From assembly GCF_000174195.1 (NCBI RefSeq), contig NZ_ACFY01000096.1, positions 1-64,000 of the forward strand: a stretch of 64,000 bases of DNA, written 5' to 3'. Numbering within the stretch: the first letter of the stretch is position 1; each line of letters starts with the position of its first letter. This DNA comes from Roseburia inulinivorans DSM 16841. GTDB taxonomy: Bacteria; Bacillota; Clostridia; Lachnospirales; Lachnospiraceae. Below the pieces are notes generated by a model, which was not told where the DNA came from, searched no databases, and saw only the letters and a program-made list of their open reading frames with translations. Shown here in pieces: positions 47,363-57,894 of the stretch. Both the position numbers and the translations under genes were made by a program.

Positions 47363-47866
47363 TTATTTTTCCGTCTTCCGAAATGCCCAAAACTTATTCA
47401 TAATAAAATTCAAAGGTACACTAACCAGCAAGTTAATAATCGGAGCAATTATTTTCGGAATACCAAAAACTTCTACCCATAATAATGACAAAATACTGTT
47501 CAGGAACAATCCAGTAAAAGCATATGATATATAAGTCTTTATCAAAGCGTGAACAATATTTCGTTCCTCATTATCTGCCTTTTCAAATACAAACTTATTA
47601 TTCCAATAAAAAGACCACAAAACACTTAAAATAAATGCAATCACCTGTGCTGCGAGATAATCAACACTTGGTATCAGATTATTTTTTTGAAATAATATAA
47701 GTGTCACAACATAAATAACATACGATATAACTGTATTACTTAATCCTACAATTCCAAACTTAACAAATTGCATCAATGCTACCCATTGTGTTTCATTTAT
47801 CTTCAATCGTAACAGTTTACATAAAATAAAATCTATCATTTTTTCAATAATTTCCCATAAATTCAT
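47363..47866 (-). CDS. GtrA family membrane protein (candidate flippase)
   Basis: 167 residues, four helices, with FGIVGLSNTVISYVIYV and FYWNNKFVF typical of the GtrA family. GtrA proteins are thought to flip polyprenyl-phosphate sugars outward for GtrC/GtrII-type enzymes. It lies 42 bp after the 1041-residue RT partner gene. The GtrB-like enzymes elsewhere in the window could be its partners. Confidence 0.9.
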   Translation of the reverse strand: MNLWEIIEKMIDFILCKLLRLKINETQWVALMQFVKFGIVGLSNTVISYVIYVVTLILFQKNNLIPSVDYLAAQVIAFILSVLWSFYWNNKFVFEKADNEERNIVHALIKTYISYAFTGLFLNSILSLLWVEVFGIPKIIAPIINLLVSVPLNFIMNKFWAFRKTEK

Positions 47867-47908
47867 AGCATTCTCTTTATCCTTTTCTTGTTCATTTCAA
47901 TCTTTCTT

Positions 47909-50900
47909 CTAACTTACAATTTCGTTAAATATACTTTGCATTATCTCCCGAAACTCCTCATCCACCGGATCTTTAACCACTGACATTGCCGCATCAAAAT
48001 TCGCTCTGGCCTGTTCCATGCCCTTTGCAATAGGAAATCTATCGGCATACCTGTTTAATATTTCTGCACTCTCATATAACATTTCCGCCATGTTCTGATC
48101 CGTATAGCCTTTTTCTATCCAATCTGCCAAACGCTCTTTTAATTTTTCCAGCTGATCTGCTTTTCCATAAGCTTTTGACAGCTTTTCCAGAACCAGTGCA
48201 TTACTATCTTTCTGCAAATAATCCTCCAGCACTTCTATTCGTATGGTCGGTGGTAACGTACTGAAAAGGTATAATTCCGTATTGGTTCTCTCACTATTTC
48301 TGTTAATCCCATTTTTTCGAAAATACTGTTTCAGCCCTTCTACACCCAGCAACTCGCCCGCTTCCTGCTTCTTTGCGATTTTTTTCTTTGTCTCCTTTTT
48401 CAGCAAATACAAGCATATTGCTTTTTCCGGACTGTCTAACATTTTCTTAGGGAACACATTTGCCTTAGTCATATTGAATTCCCGGATCACAGCAAATTTC
48501 TCGTTATTTCCATCTTTGTATTCTCCCCAGACTGCTTTCACGTTCTCTTTTATCTGCTTCATTTTACAGGTGATCGCATATTGAAAAGAAACTTTTGCTT
48601 CATCGTACCCTTGTTCGATCAGAAACTGACTGATATATTTTTTTGCTTCCTCTGTTCCATAGTATGCATGCACTGTAATATCACACTGATTCTTTTTCAT
48701 TACATCTGCAAGATCCATCCTGCATTCTGTTCCATTTTTAACGTACCTGTAAGACTGAATGCGGGTTTTAGCGTTATCTACTGCAACCGGATCTGCTCCA
48801 TTCAGATCCAGATATGCGCTCAGCATCACCGTCGTTGCAGATCCTCTTTCGAAATTATCACTCAGAAATACGATATGTCGGATTGTTTTTTCTCCCAGCA
48901 TGTACTTTTGTTGTCCTGCATCATATGTGATATGTGGTTCATACAATTCAAACTGATCTCTTCCCGCCTTTTTCTTCAGATATTTTAAAAATATACTTCC
49001 AAGTGTACTGTCTGCACTAAAGGAATCTTTTGGAACATACAATGTCTCTGCATCCTTCATCTGAAAATACTCATCATTTCTAATGTCGTGGAAATCAAGA
49101 AGCTGATGTTTCTTAAATATTTTCAAATAATCTTTGACATTTCCTGTATGAATTCCACTGTATATCATGTTATGTATCAGCCGATAACATATCTGTTCCT
49201 CAAAGCAGTTCTCCGGAAATATGTTTTCTGTAATACTTTCGGAAAGTCCGTCTTTATGAAGCATGATTCCATCTTTTATCCAATCATAGCTTCCTTCATC
49301 TACTTCTTTTACCGTATCATAATGCAGACAATTCTCCATTACCATCTGCAGCCCATAGATTGCTTTTAAAATCTTCTGATCTTCCAGATATACATTTCCA
49401 TCCTCATCAACAATCACATAACATGACTGTCCTGTTTTCAGTTCATCCAATCCTGCATGCTGTACTGCTATTTCCGTTTCATTTACCGTACGGACAGGGT
49501 TTTCTTCCAGTAATATGATTCCCTTTGTTTTTGAATTTACTGCTGCCTCCTGTACAAGCACCTTTTTCCCTTGTATGTCATCATTCAATAAGTATAATAA
49601 CTTGGATAATTCCAGATAAAATGGCAGATATTTCTGGGCACAGACAGTGTGCTTCTCTATTGACACTTCATCCTTATTTCCATCGTTTTTCCTTCTGACA
49701 CAGTACCGCAGTTCCATATACATGCTATTCAATAATTCCCGCATAGCAGATGCTCTATCGTGAACAGACAAAAGCCAATTCTGTAATAATTGATTCTGAT
49801 AAAAGTCTTCTTCGTTATATTCAAGACCGAATACTTTATCTTTTGTCTTATCGTCTATCTTAAGCAGTTGGACTATTGTTCCCACTGTAAGTCTGTTTAA
49901 TATCCAGCTTGCACTTCTTTTGACCGAAAGATTTACATATCTTTCTAACAGAGCATCAGCTGTATCGACCGGAACCTCCCGCATGACATCTATCGCAAAC
50001 CTGTCTTTGTTCGAGAAAGGATTCACTGATAAAAATTTTCCTTCCTGTTCCAGCAGATGATATTTTCCAAAAATATTTTTATATCCGGAATAAAAAAGCT
50101 TTAACAACTCCATTCTTTTCTCCGGCTGCTTTTGCATCACATCTTCAAAAGAAGCCCGTGCTGCACCTTCCGGTATATCAAGTTCCACATAATACCCTAT
50201 CCGCCGCTCTTTATTCTTAAAGGAATTTTCATACTGTATATTCTCTGCACCTTTAAAATATTCAGGATCATTATGCCGGATCAATATCTTCCTTCTACTG
50301 GAATCTATAAAAATTATCACTCCGTTTTTTCGATAGTTATGTAAATCCTGCGTATCAAGCAGTTCACTCTGATTCTGCATATATTCAATAAATTTCAAAT
50401 TACAGGCATTGACAATATCCGTCAGTATCTGCCTCTTCTGCTCCTCCTCATCAAAGAAATGCACTGCCAGATAAAGCACCTTGATATGTCCGGAATCAAT
50501 ATTGCTCATCTCTTCCACAAACTGTTCATCCTTGATAACCGAAACAAGCATATTTTCAATCGGAAAATATAGCTGTCCTTCAACTCTCAGATCAAAAATA
50601 AACTGTATCGTACCCAGATCCGTCCTTAAAGCACTCACCCTCTCAATGGCCTCATCCGTATTACTGAAGTCATTATCTCCCGTCAGACAATTGTGTCCTC
50701 TAAGGTACGACAAGAACATGATAACTGAAAACGCGGCTTCACTCACCTCTCGTTCCTTCGGTTCGCTGCAAATACCCTGTATATTATCGAATAACTGCCT
50801 GATATCCATCATGATTTCTTCTGGTATCTCGATCTCCTGACTGGCATATAGCAGCTGAATCTGTTTTAATATTTCATAATACAGATCTGCTATTTCTAAT

Positions 50901-51034
50901 CTCTTCTCTGACAGCAATGCTATATCCAGCTCTTTCAAATACTGAACCGCATCTTTTATGTCCTTTTCCCTACATGTGCCCAGACGAAGACTCGCTGTTA
51001 CACTCTTTATATTCTTCCCCATGTCTTTCCTCAT
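47909..51034 (-). CDS. Large protein of unknown function encoded with the primase-RT gene
   Basis: 1041 residues, mostly soluble, no signal peptide. I do not recognise an overall family. A stretch at about 720-742 (IVFLSDNFERGSATTVML) resembles a phosphoribosyltransferase-type loop, and residues about 237-285 (NGVIIFIDSSRRKILI) look like a small beta-rich domain. The C-terminal 100 residues are helical repeats. The start overlaps the stop of the primase-RT gene by 4 bp (ATGA), so the two are made together. Probably an effector or accessory factor, by inference from the operon only. Confidence 0.75.
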   Translation of the reverse strand: MRKDMGKNIKSVTASLRLGTCREKDIKDAVQYLKELDIALLSEKRLEIADLYYEILKQIQLLYASQEIEIPEEIMMDIRQLFDNIQGICSEPKEREVSEAAFSVIMFLSYLRGHNCLTGDNDFSNTDEAIERVSALRTDLGTIQFIFDLRVEGQLYFPIENMLVSVIKDEQFVEEMSNIDSGHIKVLYLAVHFFDEEEQKRQILTDIVNACNLKFIEYMQNQSELLDTQDLHNYRKNGVIIFIDSSRRKILIRHNDPEYFKGAENIQYENSFKNKERRIGYYVELDIPEGAARASFEDVMQKQPEKRMELLKLFYSGYKNIFGKYHLLEQEGKFLSVNPFSNKDRFAIDVMREVPVDTADALLERYVNLSVKRSASWILNRLTVGTIVQLLKIDDKTKDKVFGLEYNEEDFYQNQLLQNWLLSVHDRASAMRELLNSMYMELRYCVRRKNDGNKDEVSIEKHTVCAQKYLPFYLELSKLLYLLNDDIQGKKVLVQEAAVNSKTKGIILLEENPVRTVNETEIAVQHAGLDELKTGQSCYVIVDEDGNVYLEDQKILKAIYGLQMVMENCLHYDTVKEVDEGSYDWIKDGIMLHKDGLSESITENIFPENCFEEQICYRLIHNMIYSGIHTGNVKDYLKIFKKHQLLDFHDIRNDEYFQMKDAETLYVPKDSFSADSTLGSIFLKYLKKKAGRDQFELYEPHITYDAGQQKYMLGEKTIRHIVFLSDNFERGSATTVMLSAYLDLNGADPVAVDNAKTRIQSYRYVKNGTECRMDLADVMKKNQCDITVHAYYGTEEAKKYISQFLIEQGYDEAKVSFQYAITCKMKQIKENVKAVWGEYKDGNNEKFAVIREFNMTKANVFPKKMLDSPEKAICLYLLKKETKKKIAKKQEAGELLGVEGLKQYFRKNGINRNSERTNTELYLFSTLPPTIRIEVLEDYLQKDSNALVLEKLSKAYGKADQLEKLKERLADWIEKGYTDQNMAEMLYESAEILNRYADRFPIAKGMEQARANFDAAMSVVKDPVDEEFREIMQSIFNEIVS

Positions 51035-53544
51035 CTACCATACTTCATCATAATCGCTTCTACAACAATACGGTCTTCTTCTGATAATGCTCCAAATTCA
51101 AAATCCTCATTCAGATAATACACAAACAGAACTTCTACTACCCTGTCCGATAATCTTCCTTCATTGATCAGATAATACATGGTGGCTATCAGATTGCTGA
51201 AATTCACCGTGTCAACCGGTATATTCTGAAACCACTGATTTTGCAGTGCATGCCATACCAGTTCTTCTCTCTCAAGAACAAATTCATAGAACTTCCGAAA
51301 GCCACGTCCCCTTCCAATCTCACTCTCCATAATCTGTCCACCAAAACTGTAAAAACACCTGTATTGTGCTTCCTCAAAGCTGTGACAACTATATATATAA
51401 CTCAGATTATCTATCTGAAATGTGTCGCTTTCCAGGAAATGATTTATCCTGTCATTGCGTTCGTACTCCAATAATAAACCACTGTACTCGTTCTGAACCA
51501 GTTCGTAATTAAATTGATTCCTATGAAGCAGACTATTGCGATAGTCCTGATCGATATCTGCGATTTTCTGTGGGAAACGTGTCTTATTCCGGTTCAACGG
51601 CAAACTTGCCCTTGCAAATCCCGCAATCAATGCCTGATGCAGTTTGTAAGCTGTCTTCTCATCCCTTGAAAAAACCACAATATCATCTACATATCGTAAA
51701 ATACGGTATTCACCTTTCTCTATATCTGTACACACCTTTTCTACAATATTATCCAGATACAATTCTGCCAATACTCTCGCATATGCAGGTCCCTGTGGGA
51801 CACCTACCCTGCTTCCGCCTTGTATTTTCTTCATCAGTTCATCATTATAATAAGCCAGATATTCAAAATATCTTTTTGCCTTTTCGTTCAATTTTCCTTC
51901 CAGATGCCGGTATACATTCAACAGATCCACGTGATCATAACAGTGTTTCAGATCAATATAGCTCACATAATTCTGATCCATAAAAGGGATTTCCAGATAA
52001 CACTTTATTTCTCTAATGTACCTGCTCCAAGACGAAAACCAGCTATGAAACAAATAATTATCTGACATATATGAGATCTGATAACTGTATGATTTCCAAC
52101 CGTGTTTCCATTCCTTGCACATATCCAGCATAACAGCAGTTGTAATAATACGGTCACTTCTGCCAAGCGATACTAATAATCTTGTCTTATCCTCTTCCTT
52201 TCGAAGATAAGTTTTATATCCCATAGGCTTCCACTGTTCAAATGGCATCTCCCCTGCACGAAGTTTTTGCAGAAAATTATTGTACTGATATAATTCATAA
52301 TTACTTACACGCATCAGTCCATTCATGATCTCTACCGGTATTACTTCATCATTGTCAACCACATACCTTTTCTCTTTTCGGATTATCTTCTTCAGATCAG
52401 AATAGCTGTCTCTCCAATCTCCGATATGACTTTTCTCTGTCTCTATCCTCTTTGGTTTTTCCATTCCTGCACGCCTGAGCAGATACTCATACCCTGTTTC
52501 TTCCTGTTCTAAGGTATCTTCCATCTCCAGATTATAAATCTGATATAAATAATCAAACGTTGCCGGATAATAATCTTTTCTATGCTTTCGTATATTTTCC
52601 CGGGTAGTCGATTCATCATAGCCCGGATATCTGTTCAGAATTGTGAGCAATATTTCCCCATCTGAATCGAGGCGTCCAAGCGTTCCCAACAGTACAAACC
52701 AGTCCTGCTCCTGCTGCTGTCCTCTCCTCATCCGTTCAAAAATCATTCTGAAAACCAATATCTCAGAAAGATAAGAAATCACCTGTTCCGGTGACATGCA
52801 AAACCCTTCTGACACCTCATATTGAACATACAGCTTCTGATTCTGCCTGGGTTCGTCCATATGCAGCTTGTGGCATAACTCTTCGGCATTCTCCAATCTT
52901 ACCTTCTGCATAATCAGATACTGGTCACAATAAAACTCTTCAGATTCTATATCATATCTGGTTTCAAATCCGCCTTCAAACAGATACGATCTGCTTCCAT
53001 TCTGATGCCATGATAATGGGAATTTGACCTGTTTGCCAACTATATTTGTAGAACTTGCTCTTGCAGCCGGGAATCGGTCTAATCCCCACTTTTCATTGTC
53101 CACTCCATCTTTTAATTCCGGAATCTGGTTCAAAATTGTATTTACAATATCATATCCTAATTCTTTTGTGATCATCTCTTCGAATAGAATCCAGATGTGT
53201 ATGCCTCGTCTGCCGGAAAATTCCTGTAAATAATGAATATCATTTTTCGTCAGGAAATCTATCAATGGAGTTATACATATACTGTATAACTCCTGAATAT
53301 CCGGATTTTCTTTCTCGTTACAGTCAAAATCAAAACAAATCCAACGTATCCGGTTCGTTCTGTATTTCTGCTGATAACAGCCCAATGATCCTTTTTGCGA
53401 TAACATATTTTGTAACAGAAATGGTGTGACCGGGATATATTCTGCATAATAATTTCCATCTCTACCCTGCACAGCAACTGCTGTTGTGTTCACAACAAAG
53501 AGCTCGTATTCTTTCTGCGCTAACTGTTCTATTATTTTATTCAA
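51031..53544 (-). CDS. Archaeo-eukaryotic primase (AEP) domain fused to a reverse transcriptase
   Basis: 837 residues. N-terminal AEP-type primase (about 1-240): WICFDFD with Asp72/Asp74, SGRRGIHIW with His116, and GLDRFP with Asp156, the three usual motifs. A linker region (about 250-340) resembles a primase C-terminal helical domain. Reverse transcriptase at about 480-690: SYIDLKHCYDHVD with Asp531, GVPQGP (581-586) and RYVDDIVV (617-624), the catalytic YVDD. No maturase or endonuclease domain. Start is TTG after GGGAGA. Related primase-RT fusions exist among uncharacterised bacterial RTs, some near CRISPR or defence genes. Polymerase roles are clear; biological purpose unknown. Confidence 0.88.
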   Translation of the reverse strand: MNKIIEQLAQKEYELFVVNTTAVAVQGRDGNYYAEYIPVTPFLLQNMLSQKGSLGCYQQKYRTNRIRWICFDFDCNEKENPDIQELYSICITPLIDFLTKNDIHYLQEFSGRRGIHIWILFEEMITKELGYDIVNTILNQIPELKDGVDNEKWGLDRFPAARASSTNIVGKQVKFPLSWHQNGSRSYLFEGGFETRYDIESEEFYCDQYLIMQKVRLENAEELCHKLHMDEPRQNQKLYVQYEVSEGFCMSPEQVISYLSEILVFRMIFERMRRGQQQEQDWFVLLGTLGRLDSDGEILLTILNRYPGYDESTTRENIRKHRKDYYPATFDYLYQIYNLEMEDTLEQEETGYEYLLRRAGMEKPKRIETEKSHIGDWRDSYSDLKKIIRKEKRYVVDNDEVIPVEIMNGLMRVSNYELYQYNNFLQKLRAGEMPFEQWKPMGYKTYLRKEEDKTRLLVSLGRSDRIITTAVMLDMCKEWKHGWKSYSYQISYMSDNYLFHSWFSSWSRYIREIKCYLEIPFMDQNYVSYIDLKHCYDHVDLLNVYRHLEGKLNEKAKRYFEYLAYYNDELMKKIQGGSRVGVPQGPAYARVLAELYLDNIVEKVCTDIEKGEYRILRYVDDIVVFSRDEKTAYKLHQALIAGFARASLPLNRNKTRFPQKIADIDQDYRNSLLHRNQFNYELVQNEYSGLLLEYERNDRINHFLESDTFQIDNLSYIYSCHSFEEAQYRCFYSFGGQIMESEIGRGRGFRKFYEFVLEREELVWHALQNQWFQNIPVDTVNFSNLIATMYYLINEGRLSDRVVEVLFVYYLNEDFEFGALSEEDRIVVEAIMMKYGR

Positions 53545-53600
53545 TCTGTTCTTCTCCCAAGTACGTAAGCGCTCAATATTACAACGCTAGATTTTAATTA

Positions 53601-53630
53601 ACGCTTGCACCTTTTGCTAGATGCAAGCGT
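53601..53630 (+). repeat. Hairpin matching the one at 42935-42972
   Basis: ACGCTTGCA (53601-53609) pairs with TGCAAGCGT (53622-53630), followed by TTTACTACATTTT. Compared with the copy at 42.9 kb the stem has changed on both sides so that pairing is kept. It reads as a plus-strand terminator, but no plus-strand gene lies before it. Confidence 0.7.
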
Positions 53631-53699
53631 TTTACTACATTTTAGTTTTTGCAAACAGTTTGAACTTCTTCACTCCACGGAGTCAAAGCCTCAAGCTGT

Positions 53700-53764
53700 T
53701 TATAGTGGCTCAGTTGTCAAGACAAAAATCTAAGATTTTTGTCTTGACAACTGAGCCACTATAA
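53700..53764. repeat. 65-bp perfect palindrome (32-bp arms, 1-nt centre)
   Basis: Arms 53700-53731 and 53733-53764 are exact reverse complements, centred on a single A at 53732. No T-tract follows on either strand, so it is not a standard terminator. It could fold into a long RNA hairpin, or be fused ends of a small mobile element. I see no matching copy elsewhere in the window. Confidence 0.9.
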
Positions 53765-53846
53765 CTCTCAAGAACTTTGATTCTTCGTTTCATATTGGGA
53801 GTCATCAAGAATTGATTTTTTAGGCAATTCATACTATATTAGATTA

Positions 53847-53887
53847 AATTTCTATTTTGTAGAATCTAATTCTACAAAATAGAAATT
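53847..53887. repeat. 19-bp perfect inverted repeat with 3-nt loop
   Basis: Arms 53847-53865 and 53869-53887, AT-rich. It lies about 20 bp past the stop of the minus-strand gene ending at 53909. No T-tract follows, so a terminator role is doubtful. Confidence 0.8.
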
Positions 53888-53908
53888 ATCCTTACAAAGT
53901 CAAATTTA

Positions 53909-56574
53909 CTATTTCAACTCACCTATAGTTAATGTTGGATAACCACTTATTTCTGTTTTCCAATATCGTAGCGTGATTCTCCTCATCCATTCGTCATATT
54001 CTTTTTCTGTTACTGCTCCGTCATTATCTTGTTCGTCTTCTAAATAGTTACTAGAATACTTATTTACAATATCAATATAACTATTTAGTCTATTTATAAC
54101 CTCTGAGGACAACATGTATTTTTGTGTACAATAAGTAACTGAATTATCTCCGTATGAATTAATGATTTCAGTATGAATTCCATCGATTTGCGAAATAACA
54201 TTCTTTGTATATCCTGCTCCATACGATATTGCCCCTGCTGCATCAATGCCTAAACATTCATTTATACTTATGCAATTTACTATTTTTCCTTCAAAATTAT
54301 CAGCAATACCGCCAGCTCTTAGTCCGTTTATAACAGAAGATGTAGTATAGCAATTAATTATCATTGCTTCGCTACTTGCTGCATGCGATGAAATAACCCC
54401 AACACAGCTGCCTGATACATAGCTATTTATTACCCCTAAATTGCAAACTATACCTCCCAATTGACCAAACAATCCAACATTTTCTCCTTCATGAATACAT
54501 GTCATATTTTTTATCACATGTCCATTTCCATCATATATTCCTCTAAAGTAAAATCCACTATCATATTTTCCTATTGGATTCCAATTATCAATTGAAGACA
54601 AATCTATATCTTTTGTTTGAATAAAATAAACGTTAGAATAATCATTACCATTTTCTACAGATCTTTGCAAAAATAATAAATCCTCGACACTGTCTATTTC
54701 ATATGGTGACTCTTTGGTTCCTTTCCCTCTATACGAATATTCTTCGGAAAAATCATTATCTGTCTTATAATACAATAACAAACTATTATTCTTTGTAGAT
54801 TTTATCCTACCATAAAATGTATAACCATGCTGAGTTGCAAAATTCAGTAAAAATTGTTTCATTTTTCTCGTAGCTGAAATTTCGCCTGCTCTGAACAGCT
54901 TTTCATGTGAGTTATATGCATATTCTGATGTTTCGTATATAATAATTGCCTTAGGTGGTTTATTTTTTAATATTTTGATATCGTTATCTATTGATTTATC
55001 TGATGCGACATCAAACCATTGTACTTTTGCACGCACCCCTGGATCCATTCGATTACATATATAATAAAAACTCGGAATTTGAGGAAAACAATAAATTGAG
55101 TCCTTTTCATCCGTGTTCTGCGTCACAATATGATATACTGTTTCATATGCATTTAGTGTTTCATATGACAATCCAATTCCTTCAAATACTTCAATATCAT
55201 TTGAAAGATATACACTTTCTTGCAACGATGATTCATCCATCCCCCACCAATTATATGTATAATTCATTTTTTTTGCTGCACATTGTAATGTCAACAAAAA
55301 ACATACCAATATAACTGCTAACTTTAAAACATTAGAAAATCTAAACTCTAAGTTATTGAGTAATATTGCTATTGCAAATGCAACACCTAGTGTTCCTTGG
55401 CCTTCTGACAATCCTCCAGACATACCACATCCCCAAGAAATTGCAAAATATGCACCTGTAATAGTAATATATAACAATTTATAATTAGATATCTCCTTAT
55501 TGTTAACCGCATCAATAATTACATTTATAACATAGTAAATAAATATAGGAATAATAATTAAAAAGATACTATACGGACTTAAATATGTATGTCCATCTAA
55601 CAATTTCGATATCCTGTCTACCTTTGCAAAAACTATAAAACTTATAATACATAGAATTCCAAACAAATATATTTTCGCTTTTTTCGTAACCATTGTTTAT
55701 TAATTGCATTCTTTTCATCCTTCTTTTTTTATAATTGCAGATACAATGATACATGCTAGACATATAATTGAAAATTTACTTGTATTTATAAAGGATGACA
55801 TATTATTTATTATCCAATTGAATAAAATATGGAGTATTCCTCCTTTTGCTGCAACAGCTTCACCCCCTGTTTGATTAAAAAAGGGAATCAGACTCCCATT
55901 TATTAACATAAAAATTATGGTAATAAAAATTGGCACAATTGAACCTGTAATAAAATATATTAATTTCTCTTTAACGCTTCTACGTAAAACCAAACTTACA
56001 GAACAAATTAATATTATACTATATATCCAAAATAATAAGCCCATATTTTGTTTTGTAAGTATAAATAATGATGTTGCTATTCCTGCTAGAATAAAATACT
56101 TCTTTCTGTCATCATTTTTTATTGCTTTTATCAAAAAATAAGTAGCTGCACATGAAAAAATATCCACCATTCTTACATAATCATAAAACACTTGTACAAC
56201 TTCTGATTGCATATACATAACTGAAGTGATAGTTGCGATTACAGCTATTTCTTCATTAAAGAGTTCTTTTAAAGAAAGATATACAAATGTACCAATTAAA
56301 CAAAAAATATTATGCCTACTATTCTAAGAATTATTACTTTATATCCAAAAATTTTTGTTATTAAAGCGATAAAATAAATGTATAACGGTGTAAATAAATA
56401 ATCAAAATCTTTATATACAACTTCTCCTCTATTAATGCATTTTGCATAATAACTATACCACCCCTCTGCAAATGGCATAGTTTGATTATAAAGTATTCCT
56501 GCATAACATGCACAAACACTAAGTATGATAAGTAAATATCTTAATTCATATATCTTTTTACCAATTTTTCTCAT
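53909..56574 (-). pseudogene. GT-C type membrane glycosyltransferase fused to GLUG-like repeats, broken by three frameshifts
   Basis: Three frames make one protein of about 880 residues. N-terminal part (from 56574): helix, then FAEGWYSYYAK and a GT-C-like first loop; next piece from about 56300; last piece from about 55690 with further helices. The final 270 residues are an extracellular GLUG/beta-helix-like domain (YFRGIYDGNGHVIKNMT, GENVGLFGQLGG). Breaks: A6 at 56302-56307 (A7 expected), A7 near 55725 (A8 expected), A6 near 55674 (A7 expected). The ATG overlaps the previous gene's stop by 4 bp, as in an active operon. Confidence 0.7.
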
Positions 56575-57868
56575 TTTTGTATTTGTCCTAACTTTCTCCC
56601 CGAATTATTTTTCACCATAATTTGTTTAAAAAAACTAAAAATCGTATAGCAAATTAATATTAAAATTATAATTTGAAATCTTATATATTTTAATAATATA
56701 TTTGTTTCAGATGACATATTCCCCAATGGTAATAAGCATACTAATAAAGAAAGTGCAATAACAATACTCGTATTTTCCCTATTAATAACCTTATCCTCAT
56801 CATGAATTAATACACACAGTGGCAACAGCATAAAAATAATCATATATATCTCTTGATTTGAAAATACAACCATAGCCAAACAACATGCCATAATTTTTTG
56901 CCAATTTTTTTCAATATAAAACCGCACCCAAGCAAAACTAATGCAGAAACAATATTAAGTTTTTGTCCTACTGTGATAATTAATTCTACATCTAATTCCT
57001 TTTTCCAAATTAACTGGAATGGAATTATAATAGTATTAAATATTTTATCAAACGAAAATCCGTTGTAAGATAACTCTGTAATATTTTGAAATTTAAATAA
57101 TGTATTAAAAAAAATAGGAAGACCAGACAACTTTTCTTGAAATGCAAAAAATGGAACAATAAACATTATTATTCCATAGATGACTGTTCTTATTGCACGT
57201 TTATACTCTTTATTATAAAGAAGTAAAAATCCTAAAAATGCCGGATAAATTTTTAATCCAGCTGCAAATGCCAAACTCATCAAAGCAATTTCACGCATAT
57301 ATTTATTTTTAGAATTTTGAAAAAACACAAACATCATACTACAAATAAAAGAATATATTACAATATTTCCTCTCTCATAAGCATATAACATTCCATAATT
57401 AAAGATAATACCAAAACACATTATATATGAAGTTTTTTTATTTTCATAATAATTATTAACTATAATCCATATTAGCATTACAGAAATAATAATATAACAA
57501 ATAAACAAAAACATTGGTGTCTGGGAAACACGTAAATCAATTGATGTACCTCTCGCTCCTATTCCACTTTCAAATGTATCTGCCCATTGCTCGCTTACGC
57601 TTTTAGGGATCATGTGAAAAAGAAAATAGAAAATACAATTTGCCAATGGCGGATACAAGGTGTTCCATACCTCGTATGGGGCTCGTCCTCTTGTATACTC
57701 TATGCTATGAAAAAAATCCATACCTGTATCAAGTGTATCATAAAAAAAAATTTCAGCAAAAATATCCCCATGTGATAACTGCATACAAATAGTCGTAATT
57801 ATAAATCCTATAAATAAAATCACACCAAATACTTTACTGTTTGCTTTTATTTTCATATATTTATTCAC
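56571..57868 (-). pseudogene. GT87-type (DUF2029) membrane glycosyltransferase, frameshifted
   Basis: About 430 residues over two frames. The first frame has FFYDTLDTGMDFFHSIEY, YPPLANCIFYF and MLYAYERGNIV, typical of polyprenol-dependent mannosyltransferases of the GT87 type. The frames join at an A6 run (56894-56899) that would need A7 (GKKIMACC reading), then continue with helices to a stop that overlaps the next gene by ATGA. Probably active if the indel is an artefact. Confidence 0.7.
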
Positions 57869-57894
57869 ATTTCTCCTACATCTAATCTAAATAC

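Larger units (their letters stand above)
53545..53908. other. 364-bp non-coding region upstream of the primase-RT operon, rich in palindromes
   Basis: No convincing gene in either strand. It holds three strong inverted repeats, listed separately, plus a smaller ACTCC/GGAGT hairpin near 53670. The primase-RT start is at its left edge. RT systems often carry a non-coding RNA or template here, so this is the natural place to look for one. Confidence 0.6.

Noticed and set aside
45853..53544. Calling DUF6236 and GtrA part of the primase-RT system
   Set aside because: They share strand, but GtrA is a standard glycan protein and a VanY relic lies between. The evidence does not reach beyond the two overlapping genes.
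53700..53764. 65-bp palindrome as a transcription terminator
   Set aside because: No T-tract on either strand.
51031..53908. Group II intron, retron or diversity-generating element for the RT
   Set aside because: No maturase or endonuclease domain, no domain V hairpin, no retron-type msr/msd pattern that I could recognise, and no template/variable repeat pair seen. The primase fusion points elsewhere.
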